Assembly: GCF_026210795.1 (NCBI RefSeq)
Contig: NC_089432.1
Span: 3,286,001 to 3,350,000 of the forward strand
Source of the DNA: Rhizophagus irregularis
Lineage: Eukaryota > Glomeromycota > Glomeromycetes > Glomerales > Glomeraceae
Direction of reading: 5' to 3'
Length of the DNA: 64,000 nt
Below are positions 48,146 to 59,456 of the stretch, piece after piece; position 1 is the first letter of the stretch; every line of letters begins with the position of its first letter. Below the pieces are notes generated by a model. That model was not told where the DNA came from, did no database searches, and saw only the letters and a list, made by a program, of their open reading frames with translations. A program made the position numbers and the translations under genes.

Positions 48146-50343
48146 ATAAAATTTACTATGTAAATTAATTAAAAAAAAATAAAAAAAAGCAATATAATTA
48201 TTTATATAATAATAAATTTATAATAGTATTAAATTGAGTATAATGAATGAGTATTCTTGTTAACATTTAAAAATATTGTGCTTTTTAAAAAAAAAAATAA
48301 TAAATGATAAAGTTATAAATATTAATTATTTTTGAGAAAAATTCCGACATGTTTCTTTATAAAATTTAATCCTTCATTGCTTTTTAACTAAATAGCTGAA
48401 CACCTAATGTATGAACAATAATATTTCTCAATATTCCAATTTTTTTACTTTGACACTATAAGACCGTTTTAATTAATTGAGGTAGATCTTTTGGGTCAAA
48501 CATGGCTGAGAATTTGCTGTATTTAAAGTGTAAAATCTCATTGTTTTTTCCATTTGTTGATTTCAGATATCCCTAAAAAAAATCCATTTAGTGAAGGTGG
48601 CATAGTGCAACAGTTAATAATATACTAAATGTAAAATTTTATCTTCTCATTTCTTTTAATATTGTTTTCATTGTGTAAAGGAGATTTTATCGATTAAATT
48701 TGAAGATAAAACTTACTGTAAGATATGAAGTCCTATAACAAAAGCCATTTGATATTTGACGCTTATAAACTTTATACTGCGGTATTTTTTGACTGAAAAT
48801 TTTGATGATCGTATCTTTTTTTCAAAATTTTCTCTTGCAAAAAGAAGAATAAAAGGTATTAATTTTTTAAGATAATTTTTTTTACAAAAAAGAAAGTGAT
48901 AAATCAAAAATAGAAATTGATTTTTAATTTTTTTAATAAAAACTGAGCCGATTTTTTTACAAAAAGAAAAAATGATACAGTGCGTTAAGAAGTTAATATA
49001 TTTCTTTTAACTAGTGATACTAATTAAATAAAATTTTTTTATTTTATAGAATGAATCTAAAACTATAATATACTATATAAAAAATTTGGCGTGATTGGAA
49101 ATGATAACAATTGATGGTTGGCTTTGACTTTTTTTAAAATTACCTATCTTATTATATTGTCCAGGACAGGACAAGGCAGAAGGACAAAGCATGATAGGAC
49201 AGGACAGGACAAAACTCTTAAACCACAATTTTGTGATTTAGAGCTGCCTGAAGTACTTTTATGTCTTAAACATTCAAATTGTAGGTTTTTGGAATTTAAA
49301 TTTGATGGTCATTTACTAAATTTAAAAAAAAAAAATTTTTCAATCACAATTTGACAAAAAAAACTTTTAATTTATTAAAGTTTGGTTTTATAAATTAAAT
49401 TAATTTTTTTGAATCGAATGGTGGCGGTTTTATCTTTCTATGATCATGGGATTTGACAAAATGTTAAAGTTCAGCATTTTACAGTGCTTTGTTTAATGTT
49501 TTTCCGAATAACTCGGCAACCATTGATCGTAGAAACTAGAAAGATGCAACATAGCTTTTAGCTAAACAAACAAAAAAGGATTTTTTTTTATTAAAACATG
49601 TCGCACTTGACATTTTTTAATAAAAAAAAAGTTATTTATCAAAATGCGTCACAACTGACATTTTTTTAACTAAAAAATCTAAAAAAAGTTTTTTTTAAGA
49701 AAAAGTCATTTTTAGTAATGAAAAAAAAAACTTAGTGTTATTATAAAAAAGTCAAGTGCGACTTTTTTTAACTAAACAAACAAAAAAAGGTTTTTTTTTA
49801 TTAATATCAGATATCCAACTCCCCATGAAAAAGAGCACTTGTTTATATAAACTTTACTGATCAACAGAAATTTTTTATTATATAAAATATAATAGATAAA
49901 TATAGTAGCCAAATTTAGGCCAAAACAAAATTTTTATATGTAAAAATTTTGATAAAATTGATGACCTAACTATGGATGAAAAAATCTTAAATTGTACGCA
50001 ATATAGTTGATAATAAAATAATCATTCAAGTTATTTATTAAAAATGTCAAAATGTTTAAATCTTATGTTTCTCAAATCAGTATTAAGAATATTTTAGAAT
50101 ACTTTAGAATTCGAAAATTTATTAGTAAATTGCTACCCTTATATATATATTTCTGAGTCCTATAATAATTATTCTTCACAGTGATGTAATTTTTTTTATA
50201 ACTCTTAATCTTGAAGTTAAATTTTTTATAATAACAAATAATAAAAAAAGAAATATGATAATATAAAATCAATGTATTGTTTTAATTTATAGTAAATATA
50301 TTGCATTCGAAAAGGTTGAGAAAATTATACATTTTTATTTTTT
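48146..50343. other. Intergenic; duplicated flank and simple repeats
   Basis: The block 48350-48560 is also found at 52650-52860, so the DNA beside the kinase copies was duplicated. At 49163-49215 there are iterations of ggacaggac. A ~35-bp direct repeat (ctaaacaaacaaaaaagg followed by a T tract) occurs at about 49562-49598 and 49772-49803, enclosing gtcgcacttgac in inverted orientation at 49601 and 49752. No gene is seen. Confidence 0.4.
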
Positions 50344-51825
50344 CTACTTTTTAATTACCTGAAATACTTCATAATTCCCTACAGTAAAATTAAAAGTTGG
50401 AATACCTATATTAGGATAGCAAGTAGCATTATTATCGTTATTTTTCCAATTGTCATTACCATAACATAGGAAATAACCCATATGTGGACCTCGGGTATTA
50501 TAACAAAACATAGCCTCATTTGGTCTTTTAACATAACCTAATTTTGCAGTAGAGATATTATTTCCATCTGTAAAGTTAAATAGAAAACTATCTGCCGTAT
50601 ATTTAGGTCCATATCCATTCCAATCCAGTGGATTATATCCTCCAATTAATTGTGTTGAACCTTGGATTTTTGCTATCCAAATAGTAGCTCCTTTATTATC
50701 ACAATTTCTATGAAATGACTCAGCATTAAATCCATCCCGACCTGAATGATATAACAATTTGAAATCATAAGGAATAATTTTGTTATTGTAATATGAAGAA
50801 TCTTTTCTATCAATCCAAGAAGCTAAATGTGGTTTGATTGAATTATGGTTGAATCAAGTTTAATTTTTAAATTTGGTTTTCTTGATGGGGCTACATTAGT
50901 TTTAGGTTTTGTTTCAGGAACAATGTGAAATTCCAAAAGATCATGAATTAAGTCTTGTGGTAAAATATCTTTATAATTGTAAACTTTATAAAAGAAATCT
51001 GTAGGTTTAATATCATAAAATCTAATTAGTGGAATAAACTTGTGTAATGATCTCTCAATTCTTGTCATATCATCTTTGTTCCATTTTGTTGGATCATTTT
51101 CCATATTTTGTTGAGCAAAACACCATTTCAATAAACTTTCCCAAATCTCAATTTCGTCCATGTTTAAATCTTCCCTTTTTAACAATAATTCTAATAAAGG
51201 TGCTTTTAAATTAACAAATTTATTAGAATTAAATAAAATTCTAGGTTCTTTACAGATTTTTTCAAGACAAAAATTCCATAAATCTATGAATGTTTCATGT
51301 TGATAGACAGTTTCAAGAATACCAGTTGGATTTTGATGCAAAAATTCAGTTTGATGTTTAATCAAATATTCTTGAATATGAGAAATTAATTGTTGAATAT
51401 TTAATTCATCCACAGCTATCAACAATTTCAATACATCTGGTCCTTGTAAATTTTTCAATTCAATATTTCCACTGTAAATAAACCTAAAAATTATGGGATA
51501 GCGAAAACATTCATTAATTTTATATAAAAATATGGAATGTCAAAACCATTATAATAAATAATATTTAATACCTAAGAATGATGTCAAATAAATGAGGCGA
51601 AATATTTGGTTTTCTTAAAATAAATTTTCCATCTTTTTTTTCAGCCCATTCATTAGAAAAAGCCGTGCGAAAATATTTTGACCTAATGCATAAAATATTT
51701 GAATGAGCATGGATTTCTTTAACATTTAGTTCATCTCCTGCATAAATAATAACATCATATCCTATTTCAGTTTCAAAAAGTTTTTCATAATCATTTGATA
51801 ATTCTTCTAAAAATTTTGAAGACAT
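50344..51825 (-). pseudogene. BTB-BACK-TLDc domain gene with one frameshift
   Basis: Exon 1 (51572-51825) encodes a BTB/POZ domain (MSSKFLEELSNDYEKLF, DVIIYAGD, IHAHSNILCIRSKYFRTAF). A GTATTA...TTTTTAG intron (51484-51571) joins in phase to exon 2, giving ILRFIYSGNIELKNLQG. A BACK-like helical region follows (LLIAVDELNIQQLISHIQEY, WESLLKWCFAQQ). From about 50845 a TLDc domain begins (HLASWIDRKDSSYYNN, YHSGRDGFNAESFHRNCDNK, TIWIAKIQGS) and runs to VFQVIKK and TAG at 50344. The BTB-BACK frame stops at 50823 (IIQSNHI), and the TLDc frame is offset by one base around 50838-50845, consistent with a one-base loss. BTB proteins can act as Cul3 adaptors. The break is either genuine pseudogenisation or an assembly error; the rest is well preserved. 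Confidence 0.85.
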
Positions 51826-51954
51826 TGTTAAGAAAAGTGTGTATTTTAGAGAGAAAAAATTTGTTAACCTATTTGAAAATAAAATTAACCTTATATATTA
51901 ATTTTATGATGATCCATGTATCAACTGCGTGTGTAACAGTTTTCTTGTAGCTGA
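51826..51954. other. 5' flank of the BTB gene
   Basis: Short AT-rich divergent region between the BTB gene start and the LTR at 51955; the LTR therefore sits about 130 bp from the BTB start codon. Confidence 0.3.
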
Positions 51955-52584
51955 TGTCACGGGAATTTTAGGTATGGGAATTTATATATATATATATATA
52001 TTATTTTAATTATTTTATATAAGTTTATTTTATATAGTTTATTTTATAGTATAACGTGGCGTATGGCTTAGTGAGAACCAATTATGGCTGTGATAGACGA
52101 TTCGTACAATGGACGATTTGGCCGGAAGATGAGTCGTACTTTGGACGATTCGGACAACGGGCGAGTTGGCCAAAGAACTAATCACCCAAATTTCAAGCAA
52201 TATTTAAGGGAAGTGTTTCCGCTGGGGTTTCAAGTGCAGTGGTTCTTCGGTTATTAACACTTAGATAGAACCTTGGGAATATTACAGTGCGCCGGCAGAG
52301 GCGGTAATATTGTGGAATTCTTTGTATTTGTTAATAAAGAACCCGTCGATTGTCTTTAATTTTTATAAACTTCGTTATTGTTTTATTGTCAATTATTTCC
52401 GAATTCCGATTGTTACACATTTGATAAAAATACATTGTTTATCAGTTATCTGTTATAGTTTTATTGCTAATTATTGACGAACTCTCAATTTCCTTACGAT
52501 TTATTGCCGATTGTCGTCTATTGTTGATTGAATCCTATAAGTTAACCCTCATATATTTCTGTTACTACCCTTCCGACCCGCACA
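51955..52584 (+). mobile_element. 5' LTR with primer-binding site of a Ty3-like element
   Basis: The LTR starts TGTCACGGGAATTTT and ends GACCCGCACA (TGT...ACA ends), ~630 bp, and is related to 39884-40576. It contains a (ta)n tract at 51983-52004, gaatattacagtgcgccgg and an aataaagaacccgtcga poly(A)-type block. Three bases after the LTR comes TGGTGGTAACACTG (52588-52601), starting with TGG as a tRNA-primed binding site should. No gag or pol follows: the element was truncated soon after, because duplicated kinase flank begins by ~52650. Confidence 0.75.
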
Positions 52585-52601
52585 AATTGGTGGTAACACT
52601 G

Positions 52602-53835
52602 ATTAACACCTTTATATCTCAATAATCACATTTTCTTAATATAATAATGCGAAGATTAAACCCTAATGTGTAAGTAATAATATTTCTCAAACTCCAATTT
52701 TTTACTTTGACTATTTTATTAGCGGCTAATTCTATAGGACCGTCTAAATTAATTGAGGTGGATCTTTGGGTCAAAAGCAGTTGTCCAAAAATATGCTTGA
52801 GAATTTGCCGTATCTAAAGTTAAATCTCATTGTTTCTTCCATTTATTGAATCTTTATCTTAAGTTCAATATTTAATTGATAAAAATTCTTTACACAATAA
52901 TAGGAAAGTGAAGTCTTATAATCGATAATGATACCAACAGTAGAGCGTTTGTAAGCACTATACGCTGAATGTTTGCGCTCATTAAATCGCTTAAAAAGAA
53001 TCAGATATGTATCTTTTCCAGGAGTATTATTAAACAAAACATTCTATTTTCACATCTAAGAAATGAAAATTTGATTTTTAATTTTTTTAATAAAAACTGA
53101 CCCGAATTTTTTTCTTTGATAAAATGATACAGTGTGAGTTGCGGTTAGTATATTTCTTTAAATTTCTTGTAACCTTGTTAACTTGTGATTCAAATTAAAT
53201 TAATTTTTTTTATTTTATAGAATGAATCTTGAGAAATTCCATGTTAAATTATAACGATTGATGATCGGCATTATGATTCTAAAATACATCAGCAGTAAGC
53301 TAAATAATCTCAATTTTTGCATTTTATATTATAATATCTATGTCATCAAATTTGAATTACTTGTCAATTTTGGACTAATTAAAATTTATGATAATTTTTT
53401 TTTAAATTTTAAAAATATGCATAATCACCGAGATATTCAATTTTTTCTAACCACAATTTTTTTCTTAACACACCGTAATCAATGGTCAATTTTTTTTTTA
53501 TTACAAAAGATAAATTAAAAATGGCAAGTGATTTCCTTTTCTAACAAAAAATAATTTAAAGAAGGTAGTTTCATCTATACTAACAATATCTGAAAGTTTC
53601 TTCGTCCTTTGGAATTTAGACTAAAATGCAAAATCTAGTCCATAAATACTTCAATTTTAAAATGCAATTAAGTTTTAATATGCTGCTGTTGATCGACAAT
53701 TAATTTATGTTTACCACACTGTTTGTTACACAAGTGATTTGCCCAAATCTATAAATAGACTTTTTTTGACTTCGTTAAAAATTTTATTGCTTTTCTCCAT
53801 TTACTATTTCTATTAAAAAAAAAATAATAACAAAA
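52602..53835. other. Intergenic; duplicated flank of the kinase copy
   Basis: The region 52650-53220 is a diverged copy of sequence near 48340-49060 (shared atatttctcaa, ttactttgac, attaattgaggt, gagaatttgc). The ORFs here (52843-53037 minus, 53258-53518) look like chance readings. The region 53640-53830 corresponds to the flank upstream of the intact paralogue. Confidence 0.4.
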
Positions 53836-56511
53836 ATGCAAAATAACGAAAATATTGATGAATGGCTTAATTGGATTGAAGAAGCTATTAATAAAAAACA
53901 TATTAAATATTACGAATTTGAAAATTTTAAAAATATTCAAGAAATTGGTTCTGGAACATCCGGAAAGGTTTTTCGTGCAAATTGGAAAAGTTTTGATCAT
54001 TATTTAGCGTTGAAATCTTTTTATAATCTTAACAAAATTACCTTAAAAGAAATTGTTAATGAGGTAATTTATGCTTATTATAAAAATTCGATTGCACACA
54101 ATATTTTATTTTTACGTACTCTCTTTATATTCATTCTTATTAATTTTTTTCTCTCAATTTTTCTCTAATTAGGGATCAGAAAAGATTCGATTAAAATCGA
54201 AACTATCGAAAATCGATAAGAATCGATTTTAAATCGAATCTCGAATAAAAATCGAATCTACTTATTGTGGCGCAGTTTCGTTAATTTGACCATAAATTAT
54301 TATTTGTTCATAATAGTTAATTTTGGCCAAATTCATAATTCCGCCCGCGAATCACGTGACGGAACACAAACTTCCTAAAAAGGAAATTTTATCTCCCTAT
54401 AAAATTCAAGTTGCTATCGCACAAGGTTGTACAAATTTCCAAAAAAGGAAATTTATTCGTCGATCACTGTAATTTTTGTAATCACGTGATATGTGTTTAA
54501 ACACACCTATTATAAATTGTATAAAAAAAAATCGGTATTTGCGAAACGATTAATCGCGATTAATCGATTTTAGAATCGATTCTAATAATGGGAATCGATT
54601 CCAATCCCTAAGTCAGGTAATAATAAGAATATCATTAAAAAAATTTAATAACGATTGTAACAGTCAAATTGAATGAAATGATTTTTTTTTTATTCAATAA
54701 TTAATAATATTGATAATAATTATTTTTATTAGAAAATATATTTAATCCAACAAAAGATTATTTGTTAGTAATGGAATACGCTGACAGTGGTACGCTTCGT
54801 GACTATCTCAAGAATAACTTTCATAGACTTACTTGGGATAATAAATACAATTTGGCATCCCAATTGGCTTGTTCCGTACGATGTCTACATGAAGAAGGAA
54901 TTGTTCACAGAGATTTGGTATTTTATTTTTCAATATTAAGAAAAAATATATTGATTTCAACAATTATAATTTATTTATTCTTATTTGTATATTATAATAG
55001 CACTCTTGTAACGTGTTAGTTCACCAGGATTCCATTAAGTTAGCGGACTTTGGTTTATCAAAAAGAATTGATGAAGCATCTAAATCACAATCAAAATTAC
55101 TTGGTATGGTTCCTTATATCGATCCAAAAGTATTGATGGATAACAATTTAAGGTCAAATAAAAAGAGTGATATATACAGTATTGGCGTTTTGTTATGGGA
55201 AATATCAAGTGGGAAACCACCATTCCGTGAAGAGAAGTATGATTTTAGTCTAATGTATAAAATTTCACAAGGTCGAAGGGAAACAACTGTTCCCAATACT
55301 CCTAATGATTATTCTAGTCTTTATTCTGGTAAATATGATTCCAATGTATTGTTTGGTTCACTTATTAAAAATCATTATGTTAATTAAATACATTTTTTTA
55401 ATTATTAGAATGTTGGAATAATGAACCAAGTGAACGACCAACTATACATGAAGTTGTTAACAGATTAAAAGTATTTATTTCAAATTCAAATAACGTAACA
55501 ATTTATCAGCAGCATGATATATCCGATCAACCTCATCCTATACCAAATACTCCAAATAGTATAAGAAATTCATTACATGGAGAACTATTCCAAACGATCC
55601 AAGATTTCACTAATATGAATACAAATGAAATGGATAATATAACATCGATAAATAAACAAATTAATGAAAATTTTCCATCTGAAAAGAATTTAGGTATTAT
55701 CATTATTGGAATAGTTGATCTCATTTTTAAGAAGGTTAATAAAAGGACTAAAAAAGTAAAGCAACGTGTTCTTGATTATCTTAATAATTATAATATAAAT
55801 TCAAAAGAAATTTATAATTGGGTATTAAATAATCAAAATACTTCAGAATCCATCTTTTTGCTCGGATATTTCAATTACTATAGTATTGGAACAACCGAAG
55901 ATAAAGAGAAAGCATTTAATTTATTTATTAATGCATCAGAAGAAAATCATATATTAGCACAATATTTTGTTGGACAATGTTATGAATTTGGAAATGGAAT
56001 TACCGAAAATGAAACATTAGCATTTGAATATTATGAAAAAGCAGCTAATAAAGATTATGCAAGTGGACAATTTAAATTAGGTTGGTTTTATGATAATGGA
56101 ATAAGTGTTAAAAAAGATTTAAAAATGGCTGCATACTGGTATGAAAAAGCTGCGAATAATAGACATTTGACAGCCATGTATAATCTTGGCCATTTATATA
56201 AAAATGGAGATGGTGTAGATAAAGATCATCAAAAAGCTTTTGAATTATTCAAAAAATCAGCTGAAGGAGGATATTCAAGCGGAATAACAATGTTAGGACG
56301 ATGCTATAGTAGCGGAATTGGAGTTAATATTGATAAGAAAAAGGCAGTTAAATTATATCAGAAGGCTGCAAATTTAGGAGAAAATAATCTTGCTTTGAAG
56401 TATGAAAAAGGAGACGGAGTTAAAAAAGATTTAGATAAAGCAACTTATTGGTATGAACATTGGTATAAACATTCTGCTAAACAAGGATATCAAAAGCTCA
56501 AAATAGTTTAA
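53836..56511 (+). pseudogene. Kinase-Sel1 gene copy lacking exon 2 at a hAT-like insertion
   Basis: This is a close paralogue of 45868-48145: exon 1 53836-54063 (GSGTSGKVF, LALKSF), then exons corresponding to 3 (54733-54917), 4 (55001-55328) and 5 (55409-56511). Exon 2, which in every paralogue encodes the rest of helix C and HNNIIR-YGI, is absent. In its place lies the element at 54170-54610, and the surviving sequence resumes with only gtcaggt, apparently the very end of exon 2 and its donor. Joining exon 1 to exon 3 shifts the frame, because exon 2 is 3n+1 long. The rest is well preserved ([19 protein letters not shown], about seven Sel1 repeats), so loss is probably recent. The last Sel1 codons are also frameshifted: the protein ends YQKLKIV where paralogues read AQNRLKEL. 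Confidence 0.85.
54170..54610. mobile_element. hAT-like element replacing kinase exon 2
   Basis: The 441-bp unit has TAGGGATC at the left and the inverse of TAGGGATTGGAATCGATTCC at the right. The right end matches the left end of 9804-10509, and both interiors share tcgattaatcg-type repeats and a cacgtga motif. Unlike the others it has no 8-bp target duplication (tctctaat before, agtcaggt after), consistent with a deletion of about 100 bp of host DNA at one end, which took exon 2. Confidence 0.8.
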
Positions 56512-56944
56512 TAGATTTAAGAAAAATTAGAAATAATTTATGTAAAATTAGTTAATAAATATTTTATTTATAATAATTTATAAATTGTACCATTACATAG
56601 GAAAATAGACATAAATTAAATTATATAATGAATGAGTATTCTTGTTAAATGTGGTGTCTTTCAAAATGAATATCCTCAAATCATGTTCCTTCTTTAATGA
56701 CCCCTGAAATCTTTGTATAACGAATGATTAATGAACATGCATATTGCGACGAATGCAACGATTGTGACGTACTTTAAAGGTTTCTGTTTTCCTAGTTTAT
56801 TTATTAATTGAAAAATAATCAAGCTAATTAATTTTAATTGAAAGTAGTAAAGAAATGATTTTTCAATTATTAACGATAAAATTTTTGACCTTTATTAAAT
56901 ATTGCCAATTGTAGGAAGGAAAATAGAGTTTCCAAAATAAATAT
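56512..56944. other. Intergenic, 3' flank of the kinase copy
   Basis: Contains AATAAA-like sequence near 56552 and no gene. Confidence 0.35.
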
Positions 56945-57623
56945 TAGGGTTGGATCGGTCCTAGCAAAGACCGGTCCTGCGTCGGTCTTGGGACCGGTCT
57001 TCACGGTCTTTGGTCCGAGATCTGAGGACCGGTCCGGACCGGGGACCGATCCCATATTATTAATATCCAATAAAAATGAGTCAATTTTTGTGCTCATCTA
57101 CTTCTAGGGCACGGTTTTTGCCAAAACCGATTGTCAGTTCAGTTTTTAACGTTTTCGCAATGTTTTTTATTAAAAAAAACGTGCGAAACTTTTTTTTCGT
57201 GAAATTATTAATAAAAAACGTAAAATAATTAAAAAAACGTATGAAAACGTTTTTTTTATTAAATTGCTTAATAAAAACATTGCAAAACGTAAATTACTTA
57301 ATAAAAATGTTTTCGCAACGTTGTTTGTTAAAATAATTAAAAACGTTTGCAAAAAACGTTTTTTTTTATGAACTTATTAATAAAAAACGTTTTCGCAACG
57401 TTTTCTATTAAAATAATTAAAAAACGTTGTGAAACGTTTTTTATTTGTTAAATTACATATTAAAAAACATTTCGCAACGTTCTTTAATGTTTTAGCATAA
57501 TTTAGAGGTCTAAAAATCATTTCTTTAAATTTAAATCGGTCCGGTCCTGGTCCGGTCCGGTCCAGGTTGAAAGACCGGTCTTTTTGGAACCGGACCGGAC
57601 TGGACTGGACTGATCCAACCCTA
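56945..57623. mobile_element. hAT-like element with GGTCCGGACC repeats, 8-bp TSD
   Basis: The termini TAGGGTTGGATCGGTCC and the inverse of TAGGGTTGGATCAGTCC are flanked by an exact ATAAATAT duplication (56937-56944 and 57624-57631). Both subterminal regions are dense in ggtccgg/ccggacc palindromes; the interior consists of iterated aaaaacgtttt/ttaataaaaa motifs shared with 40593-40964. No transposase is present. The two elements are non-autonomous relatives with different subterminal motifs. Confidence 0.92.
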
Positions 57624-57740
57624 ATAAATATCCATATATTTCAAACGTACTTTACTTTCCATGTTGCACCATCTTTAATTTTTTTTTTTGTATTTTATTT
57701 TTTTTTAAAAAAAAACTTGGTTAAATTTAACAAGGTAATT

Positions 57741-58123
57741 ATGGAAAGCCGTCCTTGACAAAAGGTTGATGTCCAAACATCATGAAATATAATATTTAGA
57801 CATCATGATGGTATGTCTAGACATCATGTTTGATATATGTAGGATGATGTTTGTACATTATTTAACATGATGTGAAAGACATCAACCAACATGATGTCTA
57901 GACATCATGCTGATCAAATTACCAAATATAATATATTTATGAGTTACACAAAATAAAATTTACTATATTTGGTAACATGATGTCTAAGACATCATGTCGG
58001 TTGATGCTTGAGCATCATGTTGAATGATGTACAAACATTATTCTACATATATCAAACATGATGTCTAGACATTATCCAACATGATGTCTGGATATCAACC
58101 TTTTGTCAAGGACGGCTTTCCAT
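57741..58123. mobile_element. TIR element made of CATGATGTCTAGACATCATG palindromes
   Basis: The ends ATGGAAAGCCGTCCTTGACA and its inverse extend to ~34 bp with one mismatch, flanked by an exact 8-bp duplication AGGTAATT (57733-57740 and 58124-58131). The interior is itself largely palindromic, with many copies of gatgtctagacatcatg and variants, so the whole element could fold into a long hairpin. No coding content. The 8-bp duplication would suit a hAT origin, but the termini are not TAGGG-type. Confidence 0.92.
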
Positions 58124-58565
58124 AGGTAATTTCATTGTAACTATAACAAATGTGTTTTTGTATTACGTGAGTATCACTAGAAATTTTGATGGCTTATTCA
58201 TATATTAGTTTACAAAATTTACTGTGATTGAATTTCGATTTTTTATAAAAATAGATTTAGTATAATTATTCTTTTTTTTATAACTATTAGTATTATTCTT
58301 ATAATTCTGCAAAGTATGGTTCTTAATTTATATTGTGATTATTTTGATATTGGTTTAATTTAGAAGTATATAGTCCTTCGTTACACTTCATAAAAAATAA
58401 ACTAATAATTTACTAAATATACTATTTAGTGCACCCGGCTTTAATTCGAAATTCACTAGAAAAAAAGTCATTAAAATAAAAATATATTATTTTACATAAA
58501 TAATCAGCTTTAATTAATATCCATTTTATTTATTTATTTATTTATTTTTGTTAGATGGAATTTTA
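58124..58565. other. Intergenic between transposons
   Basis: AT-rich, with a tttatttatttattta run at 58528-58546. No gene. Confidence 0.35.
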
Positions 58566-59454
58566 CAGTAGGCGATCAAAAGTATACGGACACTTTTCAA
58601 AATGAAAAAATTTATATACATAATAATAAAATTAAAATAAAAAAATTAAGTTAAACATATTCATTATGTCTTTATTTATTAAACTTTATTAAACTAGATA
58701 AAAATTTATTGATAAATTTCATTTTCATTTGTGCCTTAATTCTATGAGATATGTAATTGATTGACATTTAAAATATACCAGAGAAATATATTTTATGCAT
58801 TTTTTTTTAATATACTTTTCAAGTATTTTATCAAGAAATTTAATATAACATGCAAACATAATGTAAATAATAAAATTTTGCATAAGTTTATTAGTCAATG
58901 TAAGGTTATCAAGTAAAATTTTACATGAGTTTACAGAATTTGCAAAATTCATATAAATTTAAGATTTATTAAGAATATTTCAGTATCTAGTGATTGGATT
59001 TTTATGATCTTAGATTTATTAGATCCGCCTCATTGAGTTTATTCGAATGATAATAAAATAACAATTGTAAAATCAATATTTAGTACACAATTATATTTTA
59101 ATTATTTAGAATTATTCTATAGTATATTTTGATTCAATGATCAGATTTTCACGATGTTTAGCTCATTAGATTCGTCTCATCGAGACGATTCAAATGATAC
59201 TAAAATCATATTGATTAGAACGATATTGATTAAGTTACATCATTTTCAAATTTTGTAAACCGCATAATAAAATTAAAATAATTTATGCCATAGATAGTTT
59301 CATATTTCTAAAAAATTCTGAAAAATATAAAGCATAAAAATTTGTTTATTATGATTACAAATATTAGATTATAAATTATTTATATTACATTAATACATAA
59401 TTTTTTGCATAATTTGGTAAAACAAAGTGTCCTTATACTTTTGATCACCTACTG
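58566..59454. mobile_element. Tc1/mariner-type non-autonomous element
   Basis: The ends CAGTAGGCGATCAAAAGTAT and the inverse of CAGTAGGTGATCAAAAGTAT, continuing into cggacacttt and aggacacttt, are flanked by TA dinucleotides (58564-58565 and 59455-59456). CAGT ends with a CAAAAGTAT..GGACAC core and TA duplication are characteristic of Tc1/mariner. The 889-bp interior has no transposase frame, only a 75-residue minus-strand ORF I do not recognise. It also contains two diverged copies of a ~100-bp block (tgattggatttttatgatct at 58990 and ttcaatgatcagattttcac at 59132). Confidence 0.9.
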
Positions 59455-59456
59455 TA

